Under the pieces are notes generated by a model, which saw nothing but the letters and a program-made list of their open reading frames with translations, had not been told where the DNA came from and made no database searches. Shown piece after piece: positions 26,752 to 35,142 of a stretch of 64,000 nucleotides of DNA (the first letter of the stretch is position 1; the number at the start of each line of letters is the position of its first letter). Location: the NCBI RefSeq assembly GCF_001417955.2, contig NZ_LKTM01000024.1, positions 46,721-110,720 of the forward strand, given 5' to 3'. The position numbers were made by a program, and so were the translations under genes. Source of the DNA: Mycobacterium gordonae. Lineage in GTDB: Bacteria; Actinomycetota; Actinomycetes; Mycobacteriales; Mycobacteriaceae.

Positions 26752-27618
26752 ATGATGATCCAATACGATTCGCACAAATGGCTGGACCACTTTTTTGACA
26801 TCCGCGGTTCGCTGGTCCGGGAGATCATCGGTCGAGTCTCCCTCTGCGTCGCCTGGTCGGCGGCAGTCGTCGCATTTCACAACTATGTCGCGCCGGTCGG
26901 CATGCCCATCCAGCTGCACACGCTGATGGGCCTCGCCCTTGGTCTCTTGCTCGTTTTCCGCACCAGCTCCAGCTATGACCGATTCTGGGAGGGGCGCAAA
27001 CTATGGGGTGGGATCGTGAATGAAACACGGAACCTCGTCCGGAGCGCCAGCGTGTACATCACGGCGGATCCAGCGCTGGTCGCTCGACTCACCCGATGGA
27101 CGGCCGCCTTTCCCTGGGCGGCCATGCACAGGCTGCGCGGCACCGAAGGCCTCGGGCCACAGATCAACGAGCTTCCGCCCGCCGAGGCACAGGCGGCGAT
27201 GGATGCACAGCATCCCGCTCTCGCTGTCGCCGCCAACATGTCCGGTTGCCTGCGGGAGGCGCGCGAGCGCGGCCTGATCTCTGACATCATGCTCACGTCG
27301 ATGGACCAGAACGTTCAGCTCCTAGTCGACTATCTCGGCGGCTGCGAACGAATTCACAAAACGCCGATGCCCTTCGCTTACGCCGTTCACCTGCGCCGAG
27401 CGCTCGTGCTCTATTGCTTTACCCTCCCTTTCGCCATGGTCGATACCTTCGGTTGGACGACCATTGTCGACGTCCTGATCATCGCTTACACATTCTTCGG
27501 CATCGAAGAAATCGGCGTCGAGATCGAAAGCCCGTTCGGGGACGATGCGAACGACCTCCCCCTCGAGGACATCTGCGAGACGATCCACAAGAACGTTTAC
27601 GCCCAGGCCGGCATCTGA
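26752..27618 (+). CDS. Bestrophin-like (UPF0187/RFP-TM) chloride channel
   Basis: A 288-residue membrane protein with the bacterial bestrophin layout: an N-terminal amphipathic stretch, helix pairs around residues 25-75, the motif FRTSSSYDRFWEGRKLWGGIVNETRNLVR, and the C-terminal FTLPFAMVDTFGWTTIVDVLIIAYTFFGIEEIGVEIESPFG signature. Bestrophins form pentameric anion or cation channels. ATGs at 26752 and 26755 are both possible. The gene and its leader are visibly less GC-rich than their surroundings, which may point to acquisition. It converges on a DUF2804 gene. Confidence 0.88.
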   Translation: MMIQYDSHKWLDHFFDIRGSLVREIIGRVSLCVAWSAAVVAFHNYVAPVGMPIQLHTLMGLALGLLLVFRTSSSYDRFWEGRKLWGGIVNETRNLVRSASVYITADPALVARLTRWTAAFPWAAMHRLRGTEGLGPQINELPPAEAQAAMDAQHPALAVAANMSGCLREARERGLISDIMLTSMDQNVQLLVDYLGGCERIHKTPMPFAYAVHLRRALVLYCFTLPFAMVDTFGWTTIVDVLIIAYTFFGIEEIGVEIESPFGDDANDLPLEDICETIHKNVYAQAGI

Positions 27619-27646
27619 TTGCGGCGGCACAAGGCGGAACAAGGAA

Positions 27647-27686
27647 GTCCGGTGCTCGGAGTCGTTTGCTGAGCACACCGACGGAC
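27647..27686. terminator. Imperfect hairpin between convergent genes
   Basis: GTCC-GGTGCTC (27647-27657) pairs with GAGCAC-ACCG-ACGGAC (27671-27686) around a 13-nt loop, with small bulges. It lies between the converging bestrophin and DUF2804 genes, where a bidirectional terminator would be expected. There is no T-run, as is common in mycobacteria. Confidence 0.35.
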
Positions 27687-27717
27687 CCCGCCACCACCGC
27701 TGATTACGGGCCCTTAT

Positions 27718-28809
27718 TCAAACGCGGATGAACTTCTGTTCGCCCATGCCGAACATGCCATCGACCGAAAGGTCGACGTCGTCGGTGTGAATCCGGCCTT
27801 CGTACCAGCCGAAGGGGCCGTAATACTCGGCGAGCGAACGGCGCGGGCCGGCGTGCAGCTCGGAGCGGACGGTCGGCGTGAACCGCACCTCGATCTGCCC
27901 CGACCCGTCGGCATCCCGCACGATCCAGGTACCCCACGGCCCGTCGGGCCGTTCCACGTGGACGGCGGGCAGGCGGTGGACCCGGTCGCCGAGCCAGACC
28001 GCGTTCTCGTTGTAGCGCTGGGGGTCGCGCACCTGGTTGTCGGTCAGGTTGAAACCCTCGATCCGGCCCTCATCGCTGCGGCGCACTCCGGTCACCCAGT
28101 CGTAACGCATCGGCGAGGGGTAGTCCCCGTGATGGTCGTCGAGGATCATGAACGAACGGTTGGAGTCGAGAACTGTCTGTTCGGCGCCGACGCGGAGCGT
28201 GCCGGCGAACGGCATCATCGTTTTGTGCGAGTACAGCGCACGATCGTCGGCGAAGGGGTGACAGATCACCAGGTGGCCCGCCTCTCCCGGGCCACAGCGC
28301 CCGGCGCCGTGCAATTCCAGCGGCGGCAGCGCTTCGCGCCCAGGGTGGCTGGCGTCCACCGCGACCAGGCCCGAGTCCATCTCGTTGGACACCTGCAGCG
28401 AGAAGCGTCCGACGTGACCGTGGGACCGGGTGTGGTCCAGGCCGCGAGCGACGTGCACCATCGAGGTCGGCACCTTCTGCTCCCACCGACGGATCGTGGC
28501 CGCCTGCTTGTCGACGACCAGCACTTGCAGCAGCGAGATCGACTTCGTGTCGTACACGGCGCCAAGCACGAACACCGAGTCGTCACCGAGCTGGAATGCC
28601 TCCCACTCCTTGAGTCGGGCGCTGCGCGCTACGCGCTGTAGGCGACCGAGAGCTCCGGTGGCGGTGACGACGTCCAGTGGGTTGATCCGTGCGATCCGGC
28701 CGTTGTAGGTGCCGAACCGGTAGCGACCGTCGAGCACCAACTGGTCGGGCGGCGGCTCGAGCGTGCGCACCAGGCCGGACGGGTCGGTCGGCAGGGTCTC
28801 GTTGTCCAC
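27718..28809 (-). CDS. DUF2804 family protein
   Basis: A 363-residue protein that matches my recollection of DUF2804: an N-terminal DGRYRFGTYNGRIARINPLD, a middle SHKTMMPFAGTLRVG with FMILDDHHGDYPSPMRYDWVTG, and a C-terminal GWYEGRIHTDDVDLSVDGMFGMGEQKF. The family has no established biochemical role; its beta-rich fold is related to lipocalin-like hydroxyneurosporene synthase/carotenoid proteins by some classifications. No signal peptide. Function unassigned. Confidence 0.75.
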   Translation of the reverse strand: MDNETLPTDPSGLVRTLEPPPDQLVLDGRYRFGTYNGRIARINPLDVVTATGALGRLQRVARSARLKEWEAFQLGDDSVFVLGAVYDTKSISLLQVLVVDKQAATIRRWEQKVPTSMVHVARGLDHTRSHGHVGRFSLQVSNEMDSGLVAVDASHPGREALPPLELHGAGRCGPGEAGHLVICHPFADDRALYSHKTMMPFAGTLRVGAEQTVLDSNRSFMILDDHHGDYPSPMRYDWVTGVRRSDEGRIEGFNLTDNQVRDPQRYNENAVWLGDRVHRLPAVHVERPDGPWGTWIVRDADGSGQIEVRFTPTVRSELHAGPRRSLAEYYGPFGWYEGRIHTDDVDLSVDGMFGMGEQKFIRV

Positions 28810-28980
28810 CGCCGGAGCGTACCGGAGGGCAAGCTCGCAGGATGCGGGGATCTGCCGGCCGATTATCGGTGGTCAGGGGGCGCGACTCTGTGCTGCGACC
28901 GTTAGGGATCGTTACCGCAATCGCGACTTCGCGCTCTTATCTTTGGACATACGAGAACGCAACCCTGGGGGACTGGAATT

Positions 28981-29226
28981 ATGACCACCGCAATCGGCAC
29001 GTACAACCCGATCGAGAAATACGTGGCCTATGAGCATGACGATTTCATCTCGGCGGTGGCAAGCATCAACGCAATTAGCGGTCGAGGGGACACAGATTCC
29101 GTCGCATCGAAGCCGCGCTGGCGACTTACCGAAGAAGAGATCGTGCGCGCGGCGATCGCCATGATTTTGGTGTTCCTCACGGTGCTGATGGCCCTCTCCG
29201 CGGGCGCGATCTTGACGATGGGTTAG
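28981..29226 (+). CDS. Small single-pass membrane protein
   Basis: An 81-residue protein: a soluble N-terminus of about 50 residues, then EEIVRAAIAMILVFLTVLMALSAGAILTMG, a transmembrane helix at the extreme C-terminus. A GGGGGACTGG stretch lies just upstream of the ATG. No homologue comes to mind. The start is 171 nt from the divergent DUF2804 start. Confidence 0.55.
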   Translation: MTTAIGTYNPIEKYVAYEHDDFISAVASINAISGRGDTDSVASKPRWRLTEEEIVRAAIAMILVFLTVLMALSAGAILTMG

Positions 29227-29742
29227 CAGCGCCTGGGCCTGACCCAGAACCTCTTTGAGGCGGATCGAGTGCGTGTCTTACAACACGTAGCTCACTGACC
29301 GTTTCGCTACCCGCCCGCCATGAACCGGACTACCGTCGGCAATTGGGGGCGTGGGCAGGAGGCAGCCATGTCGAAGCGACACCGAGAAAAATGTGCCAGC
29401 CCTGCTATGCGGCATCGTGATGTCGGGGAACGGTTGGCAACGCGCGGCGCCCCTGGTGTCCAGGCATCACCAATCTTGGCTGAATCGGCGATCATTCAAG
29501 TCCCAGTGTGCTGACGCGTGACCATCGAGCGCAGGCCGTCAATCCATCCTGTCCGTTGGCAACCGCCGCCGATTGACCCGCTGCCGGTTCTACCTTCGGC
29601 TGACATCAGCGCCATCGCGTTCCCAGCCGTCGCGTATACCGATGTGCCAGCCAAGCGCCGGTACTCGGCGCCGACGGGGATCTGCTAACACAATTCACCG
29701 GACGCGGCCAACCATTCGTTCGTCGTCAGCCGTTATAGCGGT
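29227..29742. other. Gene-poor stretch
   Basis: About 515 nt between two small membrane-protein genes. The only candidate is a 48-codon frame at 29368-29514 (plus strand), preceded by a good AGGAGG but of unremarkable composition (MSKRHREKCASPAMRHRD). I see no hairpin terminator, RNA gene or mobile element here. Confidence 0.4.
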
Positions 29743-29952
29743 TCACGCGACACTGCTGACGATCGCGATAACCAGACTCAGCAGGGTCAGCACGCCGACC
29801 ATCACCGCGGCGGCGATCGCCCGGCCGCGTCGGTGCCGGCGTACGTAGTAGATCGCCACCGCGATGCCGGCCAGGATCAACGCTGCGTAGGCCGCCAGCC
29901 CAACCGTGAGCGCTGCTGTTGAGGCGGCGCTGGCAAGGGTGACATCGTGCAC
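29743..29952 (-). CDS. Small two-helix membrane protein
   Basis: A 69-residue protein with two predicted membrane helices (about 14-36 and 46-68) joined by a basic loop RRHRRGR. The composition and strong hydrophobic periodicity argue that the frame is real. No family recognised. Confidence 0.5.
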   Translation of the reverse strand: MHDVTLASAASTAALTVGLAAYAALILAGIAVAIYYVRRHRRGRAIAAAVMVGVLTLLSLVIAIVSSVA

Positions 29953-30005
29953 GCCGCGAGCCTACGACTGGATGAGGTGCGGAGCGCACTCAAGGCCTTC
30001 GTACC

Positions 30006-30521
30006 TTAAGGCGGCCCGACGACGAACTGGGAAAGGGGCAGGCCGGTAATACCTTCGAAGAGGAAGGTCACTACTTGCCAAAAGAAAAAGAACGGGAGGA
30101 AGGGAAAGAACACCCAAAGAGGAGGGATGACGGCCAGAAGAAATACCAAGACGGGAAAGTAAGTGACAAAGTAATTCAAGTTCTGCCAGGCGCTTGTTGA
30201 GTCAGCCGCTCTCGGACCGGAGTCCCGCAACAACGAAGCGATCAATTCCTCGGCGCTGGCATACGCCGAGGAGCTTGCCGTGAGCTTAGTGACGAATTCC
30301 TCGTGAAATGCCGCAGCCTCCCGGGTAACCACCTGATAGTCCTGCGCGTGTTGCGCGAAGAGCTGCGCGATGCCCACCGACACCTCGTCCGCCGCAGCGG
30401 GGCTCAGCGCAAGAGTCGCACTGGCCGCCGATCGGTGGGCCTCATCGAGTACGGACGCGATCTTTTCCAAATCCGCTGCTGCGGCGGTCATGATCTCAGG
30501 CACCACGCTCACGTTCGACAT
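30006..30521 (-). CDS. PE family protein with aromatic-rich membrane tail
   Basis: A 171-residue protein. Residues 1 to about 95 are a PE domain (SVVPEIMTAAAADLEKIASVLDEAHRSAAS) ending with the type VII signal YASAEE. Instead of PGRS repeats, residues about 115-160 are two closely spaced hydrophobic segments loaded with Phe, Tyr and Trp (VFFPFLPFFFFWQVVTFLF). The ATG at 30521 begins the PE domain; the frame is open a further 80 codons upstream but without PE character. No PPE partner is adjacent. Membrane or outer-membrane placement is inference. Confidence 0.82.
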   Translation of the reverse strand: MSNVSVVPEIMTAAAADLEKIASVLDEAHRSAASATLALSPAAADEVSVGIAQLFAQHAQDYQVVTREAAAFHEEFVTKLTASSSAYASAEELIASLLRDSGPRAADSTSAWQNLNYFVTYFPVLVFLLAVIPPLWVFFPFLPFFFFWQVVTFLFEGITGLPLSQFVVGPP

Positions 30522-31006
30522 ATCTGACCTATCACTTCCAGCATTCACTTCGGGCGAGGCCGACAGCGCACAAACCGCCAGCGAATCGAGCCTCACACGA
30601 GCCGACAACCCTGGCTGCAGTAGCGGCCTACCTACATGCGGCTGCATATCCGATCCGTGCATATTCCCTGTGCAGCGACCGTGCAGGCTGAATGTCTGGA
30701 GACGGCCCGGGGGATCGCAGTCGCACGCCGGAACCGGTGAGCTGTTCGATTTCGCAGCCAAAGTGGCCCAAACTGATTATGTAGGAACATGTTTCAATGA
30801 GGGCTTCGTCTTTTTGGTGCGACCTGCTAGTGAGGGGTCGGCGGTGTGTTCGGCCGCAAGGGCGAGCATCTGCCGTAGCGCTGCGTCGCCGTCATCATTC
30901 CCTTCTGCGTCGCGCACCCGGCCGGCATCAGGGGAGCGCACTGACAGGTACAGCGTCGACGCGGAACGGAGCTGCAGCTTAGCGGTGCCGGAAGGTTGAG
31001 TGCGGG
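30522..31006. other. Intergenic region between PE and MarR genes
   Basis: About 485 nt. It should contain the PE gene promoter (minus strand). GCATAT occurs twice about 17 nt apart around 30651-30665. Plus-strand frames here are antisense or low-complexity and I do not support them as genes. Confidence 0.4.
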
Positions 31007-31468
31007 CTACTGTCCAGGCGCTGATTCGAGCGTGTCGGCAAGGTGGGTGAGCAGCCGTGCGAGGACGCGTTGCTCGGCGGGGTCCAAGCAGGCGAAGATG
31101 TCCCGCGCTGCGTCGAGGTAGTCGGTGAGCCAGCGGCGGGCCTGCTCGTCGCCGCTCTGGGTGACGGAGAGCCGAATGGCGCGGCGATCGTTGGCGTCGG
31201 TGCTTCGCTCCACAAGGTGATCTCGTACAAGCGCCTCGACCAGCGTTGACGCAGTCCCTTGGGTAACGCCAACCGCGCGGGCGAGGTCAGCCAGCCGAAC
31301 CGGACCAAGTCGCTGAATCTCGGCGAGCAGCTTGGAGCGTGGCGTGGACACTCCATGTTCGCCGAGTCGCTCATCGAAGGCCCGCACCACCGACTTGCCG
31401 GCCCGACCGAAGGCGTCGGCCAGTTCACCCGGCAAATGACTCGCCTGGTCAGTGGGCTGTGTGGCCAT
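31007..31468 (-). CDS. MarR-family transcriptional regulator
   Basis: A 153-residue winged-helix repressor. The DNA-binding core is RLADLARAVGVTQGTASTLVEALVRDHLVERSTDANDRRAIRLSVT, with the usual DxR wing. The ATG at 31468 has AGGAAC six bases upstream; an in-frame upstream ATG at 31498 is less likely. It is divergent from the epimerase gene and almost certainly controls it through the palindrome between them. The ligand is unknown. Confidence 0.9.
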   Translation of the reverse strand: MATQPTDQASHLPGELADAFGRAGKSVVRAFDERLGEHGVSTPRSKLLAEIQRLGPVRLADLARAVGVTQGTASTLVEALVRDHLVERSTDANDRRAIRLSVTQSGDEQARRWLTDYLDAARDIFACLDPAEQRVLARLLTHLADTLESAPGQ

Positions 31469-31496
31469 TGAGTTCCTGTCCGTCGTTGACCGCAGC

Positions 31497-31527
31497 ATAT
31501 CAAGCCGTCTAATATTTTGATATCAAA
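31497..31527. promoter_or_regulatory. MarR operator candidate
   Basis: TTTGATATCAAA at 31516-31527 is a perfect 12-bp palindrome, and a second half-site ATATCAAG lies at 31497-31504. Both sit in the 84-nt gap between the divergent MarR and epimerase starts, typical of MarR autoregulated pairs. Confidence 0.6.
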
Positions 31528-31552
31528 CAGTTTGGCGTGATAGGAGTTGGAC

Positions 31553-32563
31553 ATGAGGGTCTTCGTAACGGGCGGCAGCGGCTTCGTCGGTCAGCACGTG
31601 GTGCGCCGCCTGGCCACCGAGGGGCATCAGGTGCTGGGGTTAGCGCGATCCGGCCGCGCTGCCGAGCTGATTTCGGCTGCCGGCGGGCGACCGGTGATGG
31701 GCGATCTGGCCGACCTGGCACCCAACGGCGAACAGGCCGAGTGGACAGGTGTCCTCAATGAATGCGACGCCGTAATTCATGGTGCGGCCCGGATGGAGTT
31801 CTGGGGCCCAGACACCGGCTTTCGACGCGACAACTACGTGCCCACCGTTGCCCTGCACGTGGCGGCCGCAGCGGCCGGGGTTGGCAGGTTCGTACTGATC
31901 AGTGCGGCCAGCGTCTCCAGCGGCAGCCAGCGCGCAGCGGTAGTGGACGAAGGCACCGATAACGGCCGGCCCAACACCGCATATAGCCGCGTCAAGCTCG
32001 CTACCGAGCAGGCCGTGCTGTCCGCGGATACACCCACGATGAGCACCGTGGTGCTGCGCCCACCGTTTATCTGGGGTGCCGGGATGACCACGGTGACCGA
32101 GCTGGCCGATCTTGCGCGGGCCGGTGGGTGGACGTGGATTGATCGGGGTCGTCATGTCATGGACTTCGTCCACGTCGACAACCTGGCAGCGGCCGCCGAC
32201 CTCGCTCTGACTCGGGGGCGAGCGGCCGGCGTCTACTACATCACCGACGGCAGGCCAATCTCGATACGCGACTTCATGACGCCGCTGTTGGCAACCCAGG
32301 GCGTCGACGTGAGCCGGGCGCCCAGTGTCCCACTGTGGGTCGCCGCGCCACTGGGAGCCGCGCTTGATGGCGGCGCCCGGTTGCTGCGCCGGCCCAGTCC
32401 GCCGATGCTGACCAACTGGCTGGTCACGTTTCTGGGCCACGACCGCAGCTATGACATCACCGCCGCCCGCGCGGACCTGGGCTATAGCCCCGACGTTGAC
32501 CTGACGCAGGGACTTGCGGAAATGATTTCCGGACCTGTCGGGGCTGACCACACGTCCGGCTAG
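31553..32563 (+). CDS. NAD(P)-dependent epimerase/dehydratase (extended SDR)
   Basis: A 336-residue extended short-chain dehydrogenase. The nucleotide motif VTGGSGFVGQHV is at the N-terminus, the YSRVK active site (YxxxK) lies near residue 145, and RPPFIWG follows. The family acts on nucleotide sugars, sterols or flavonoid-like ketones; the sequence does not decide which. ATG 31553 with GGAG seven bases upstream is preferred over TTG 31547. It is divergent from the MarR gene, which probably represses it. Confidence 0.87.
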   Translation: MRVFVTGGSGFVGQHVVRRLATEGHQVLGLARSGRAAELISAAGGRPVMGDLADLAPNGEQAEWTGVLNECDAVIHGAARMEFWGPDTGFRRDNYVPTVALHVAAAAAGVGRFVLISAASVSSGSQRAAVVDEGTDNGRPNTAYSRVKLATEQAVLSADTPTMSTVVLRPPFIWGAGMTTVTELADLARAGGWTWIDRGRHVMDFVHVDNLAAAADLALTRGRAAGVYYITDGRPISIRDFMTPLLATQGVDVSRAPSVPLWVAAPLGAALDGGARLLRRPSPPMLTNWLVTFLGHDRSYDITAARADLGYSPDVDLTQGLAEMISGPVGADHTSG

Positions 32564-32900
32564 GTGTCGAGGCGCTATGGCCATATCCATTCGAAGCGGG
32601 GGCGAGGGCACCCAGGGTGCCGCAGGATTCACCTGGTGAATGGGCATACCTAACTTGACATAATGTCGCTTATCGGCAAAACGGGGACCTGGAGTTATCG
32701 AGTGGCCGTGGGCGCCGAGCCGCTGACCAGGCCCGTTCGCCCAATACCAGGCATGCGAGCAGCTTGAGCAAGACCATCCCCGAAGGCGCGGCCAAACGCC
32801 CACGCGGACGCGAGCACCGGACGCGAGCACTCACGCGGACCCACTCAAGCGCCGACCCACTCAGCCATCACCGCGAAGCACCACCGATGATCCACCAATA

Positions 32901-32913
32901 CGTCACTGTGACG
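32901..32913. promoter_or_regulatory. 13-bp palindrome, copy 1
   Basis: CGTCACTGTGACG, followed by AATT. The same 13-mer recurs at 33195-33207, 294 nt downstream. Confidence 0.45.
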
Positions 32914-33194
32914 AATTATCTGGTGGCGCAGCGCGATTCGGTTTCCGAGTGACCAAGCACTTGCAGGAAGCCACCCGAATCAAACATCGATGACGCGGGG
33001 CCGCTGACCATGATCCCACCGTCTACGACGATCCCGATCGGCTCGCTATCCGCCAAGTCGACGCCCCGCCATGCAAACATTCGGCAGCGGAATGCACTAC
33101 TGCCCCGGGGGTCTAACTCGCCCGCCTGGAGTCAGCCGAGCCCTGCCGGTCGATTCGACGAACCCTGGACGTCCCGGGGCTGACTGGCGCCATT

Positions 33195-33207
33195 CGTCAC
33201 TGTGACG
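33195..33207. promoter_or_regulatory. 13-bp palindrome, copy 2
   Basis: CGTCACTGTGACG, here within the longer ATTCGTCACTGTGACGCAATT. It lies 59 nt upstream of the NTF2-like start and is well placed to be an operator for that gene. Confidence 0.5.
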
Positions 33208-33266
33208 CAATTGCTCTGCGGCGCTGCAGTATTCGGCCGCGCATCGTTATCGGCTACCGTCGACGC

Positions 33267-33815
33267 ATGTCGTCACCCGAAGATGCCCTTGCCGCGATCC
33301 TGGACGAGCACGCGCTGAACAAGCTTGTTCACGCGTACTGCCGCGCGGTGGACCGGGGCGATCTCGAGACGCTGCGCAGTCTCTATCACGACAATGCTCA
33401 AGATGAGCACGGCGCCTTCTCATCCGGTCCGGTGGCCGACTTCATTCAGACACTCGCGGACTCCCGCAGATTCATTCGCACAATGCAGCATCACGTCACC
33501 ACGAGGAACTTCGCGGTCAACGGAAGCTACGCGGAGGGCGAGATCTACAGCATCGCTACGCATACCGTCAGTACCGGCGCCGGGAATTCCGACGTGGTGA
33601 TCGGCGGCCGCTATCTGGACAAGTACGAAAAGCGGCTCGGTGTTTGGAAAATCGCCGAGCGGCAGATAGTGACGGACTGGGTACAGGTGAACGATCCCTC
33701 AACTGCAGGAAGCTTCAGCCACCCGATGACGCGCGACACACCCACGGGCAGCCCGGGTCCAGATGACCCGTCCCGCACATTCTTCACGTTGCTCGGGACG
33801 ATCACTTCCAGCTAG
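33267..33815 (+). CDS. SnoaL/NTF2-like domain protein
   Basis: A 182-residue protein with the SnoaL-like pattern: HALNKLVHAYCRAVDRGDLETLRSLYHDNAQDEHG at the start and HHVTTRNFAVNGSYAEGEIYSIATH in the middle, ending in strands around YEKRLGVWKIAERQIVTDW. The fold serves as hydratase, isomerase or dehydratase (for example on polyketides or steroids). Catalytic identity is not fixed. It overlaps the end of a convergent secreted-protein gene by 4 nt. Confidence 0.82.
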   Translation: MSSPEDALAAILDEHALNKLVHAYCRAVDRGDLETLRSLYHDNAQDEHGAFSSGPVADFIQTLADSRRFIRTMQHHVTTRNFAVNGSYAEGEIYSIATHTVSTGAGNSDVVIGGRYLDKYEKRLGVWKIAERQIVTDWVQVNDPSTAGSFSHPMTRDTPTGSPGPDDPSRTFFTLLGTITSS

Positions 33816-34213
33816 GAGCAGTCGCCCACCTGATCGATGACCTTCTTCAACGGAGCGGCCGGCGTGACGCCTGGGATATAGCCGGGATTGTCGGCCGACC
33901 AAGCGATCTTGGAACAGTAACCGGGTCCGGTCGGCTGGCCCGCACGCCAGGTATCGAGCGTCGGCCGGCAGTTATAGATGTCTGCTGGGTTGGCGAATAT
34001 CGCGCGATCCGGCACGCCGGGACCGTGCTGCCAGATGATCAAGCCAGTGGAGACCGGCAGATCACAAGGCAATTCGGGCACGGGAATCCGGACGATGTCG
34101 CCATGCGCAAGCGGCGCGACGGCCAGCGCACATGTGGCGAGAAAGGCAGCCGATGCAGACCTCAGTGGAACGGACAATTCGACTGCCCTCTTTTCTGACC
34201 TGTCGGAAGTCAC
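33812..34213 (-). CDS. Secreted hypothetical protein
   Basis: A 133-residue protein with a signal peptide (core SAAFLATCALAVAPLAHG, cleavage near residue 38). The mature part has four cysteines, a DIYNCRPTLDTWRAGQPTGPGYCSK segment and a C-terminal Cys-Ser. No family recognised. The start could be any of the early in-frame starts; I use the most upstream. Confidence 0.65.
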   Translation of the reverse strand: MTSDRSEKRAVELSVPLRSASAAFLATCALAVAPLAHGDIVRIPVPELPCDLPVSTGLIIWQHGPGVPDRAIFANPADIYNCRPTLDTWRAGQPTGPGYCSKIAWSADNPGYIPGVTPAAPLKKVIDQVGDCS

Positions 34214-34281
34214 TCCGGATTCCAGGTTAGACCCCGGAGTTCACCAGCAAACAGCTATTCGCGCGGGTTTACGATGACGCC

Positions 34282-35142
34282 GTGGCGGATGTGACGGTGG
34301 CGCTATTCACCTTCACCAAGAACGAAGCGACGGCGGTGACGGAGTTGCTGGCGCGCCTCTGCGTCGACCTGCCGACGTTCGGGACCTCCATATGGGCGCA
34401 GGCCGGACCGGGCGATGAAGCGGTGGAGGGCCGCCTTTCTGACGGCAGGTCCGCCCGGCTCGAGCACCATGCCTTGAGCGCCCAGGGGAATGTCGTTGCT
34501 GCGGCCGCTCTCAGCCGATCGACCCGGGAGAATCGGGCCGACTACTACGTCTTCTACGGCTGCTGCGGAACCCTCGACCGCAGGCTGGTCGGCAAGGTAT
34601 TCCGCGCAGAGAAGGTGTCCTATCTGTCGTTGGGAGTGGTGGCCGCTTCGGCCGAGGGTGAAGTCGTGCAGTTGCAGAACAAATGGATTGTGCGTACGCA
34701 ACCCAGCGAGCAAGCCCCGCTTGAGGCCATCGAGTTGCGGGCAGGGGCAGCGGGCGCTCCCGGGTCCGTATGGGGGTTGGACGTTCCCGACGCCCACGTG
34801 CTCGCCACCGACAAAGTGATCAAGATTTCTCCGGGTGTCGCACCGGCGCCATTGAATTCGCCCTCGGACAGTCCCGTCTACGCCAAGGAGAATTGGACCT
34901 ACTCGCTGGCGCTTGCGCTCCACTCGCAACTGACGGCCAAGCCCATACTCGTCGACATGGAGTCCTTCGGTATCGCTTCCACGATGCGCGCGCTGGGCTT
35001 GTGTGAGCGCGTGCTTGTCTTGCGTGTCGCATCAGATGCGTTGGCCGACAAGGCAGATCAACGCGAGGAGGATCAGCTCGACTTTCTCAGGGCCGGTCTG
35101 CCTGACCTGGCTGCCGCGATTTCAACGATCCTGGGACTCTGA
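34282..35142 (+). CDS. Nucleoside phosphorylase/MTAN-like enzyme
   Basis: A 286-residue protein resembling the PNP/MTAN nucleosidase fold. The order of motifs fits: VALFTFTKNEATAVTELL at the start, a ribose/phosphate-loop-like FYGCCGTLDRRLVGKVF at 91-107, then VDMESFGIAST (Glu227) and LRVASD (Asp252). The last two match the purine/ribose-binding Glu and catalytic Asp of MTAN. Such enzymes cleave N-glycosidic bonds of nucleosides or related compounds; stand-alone versions also appear as predicted effectors in bacterial conflict systems. It starts with GTG, and its stop is immediately followed by the ATG of the next gene, so the two work together. The substrate is unknown. Confidence 0.7.
   Translation: MADVTVALFTFTKNEATAVTELLARLCVDLPTFGTSIWAQAGPGDEAVEGRLSDGRSARLEHHALSAQGNVVAAAALSRSTRENRADYYVFYGCCGTLDRRLVGKVFRAEKVSYLSLGVVAASAEGEVVQLQNKWIVRTQPSEQAPLEAIELRAGAAGAPGSVWGLDVPDAHVLATDKVIKISPGVAPAPLNSPSDSPVYAKENWTYSLALALHSQLTAKPILVDMESFGIASTMRALGLCERVLVLRVASDALADKADQREEDQLDFLRAGLPDLAAAISTILGL

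Larger units (their letters stand above)
32564..33266. other. Gene-poor stretch with palindromes
   Basis: About 700 nt without a convincing gene. It holds GACATAATGTC at 32657-32667 and two copies of a 13-bp palindrome. A minus-strand frame at 32916-33080 (54 residues, including SEPIGIVVDGGIMVSGP) lacks a ribosome binding site and could be a gene remnant. Sequence composition is patchy, which would suit a former insertion site. Confidence 0.45.

Noticed and set aside
29368..29514. 48-codon plus-strand frame with a good ribosome binding site
   Set aside because: Composition is not clearly protein-like and no homologue is known to me; noted in the intergenic entry but not called.
30370..30999. 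209-codon plus-strand frame antisense to the PE gene
   Set aside because: The PE domain and export motif lie on the minus strand; this frame is Ala/Ser-rich noise.
32916..33080. 54-codon minus-strand frame with DSEPIGIVVDGG
   Set aside because: It has no ribosome binding site and no recognisable family; kept only as a possible remnant in the gene-poor region.
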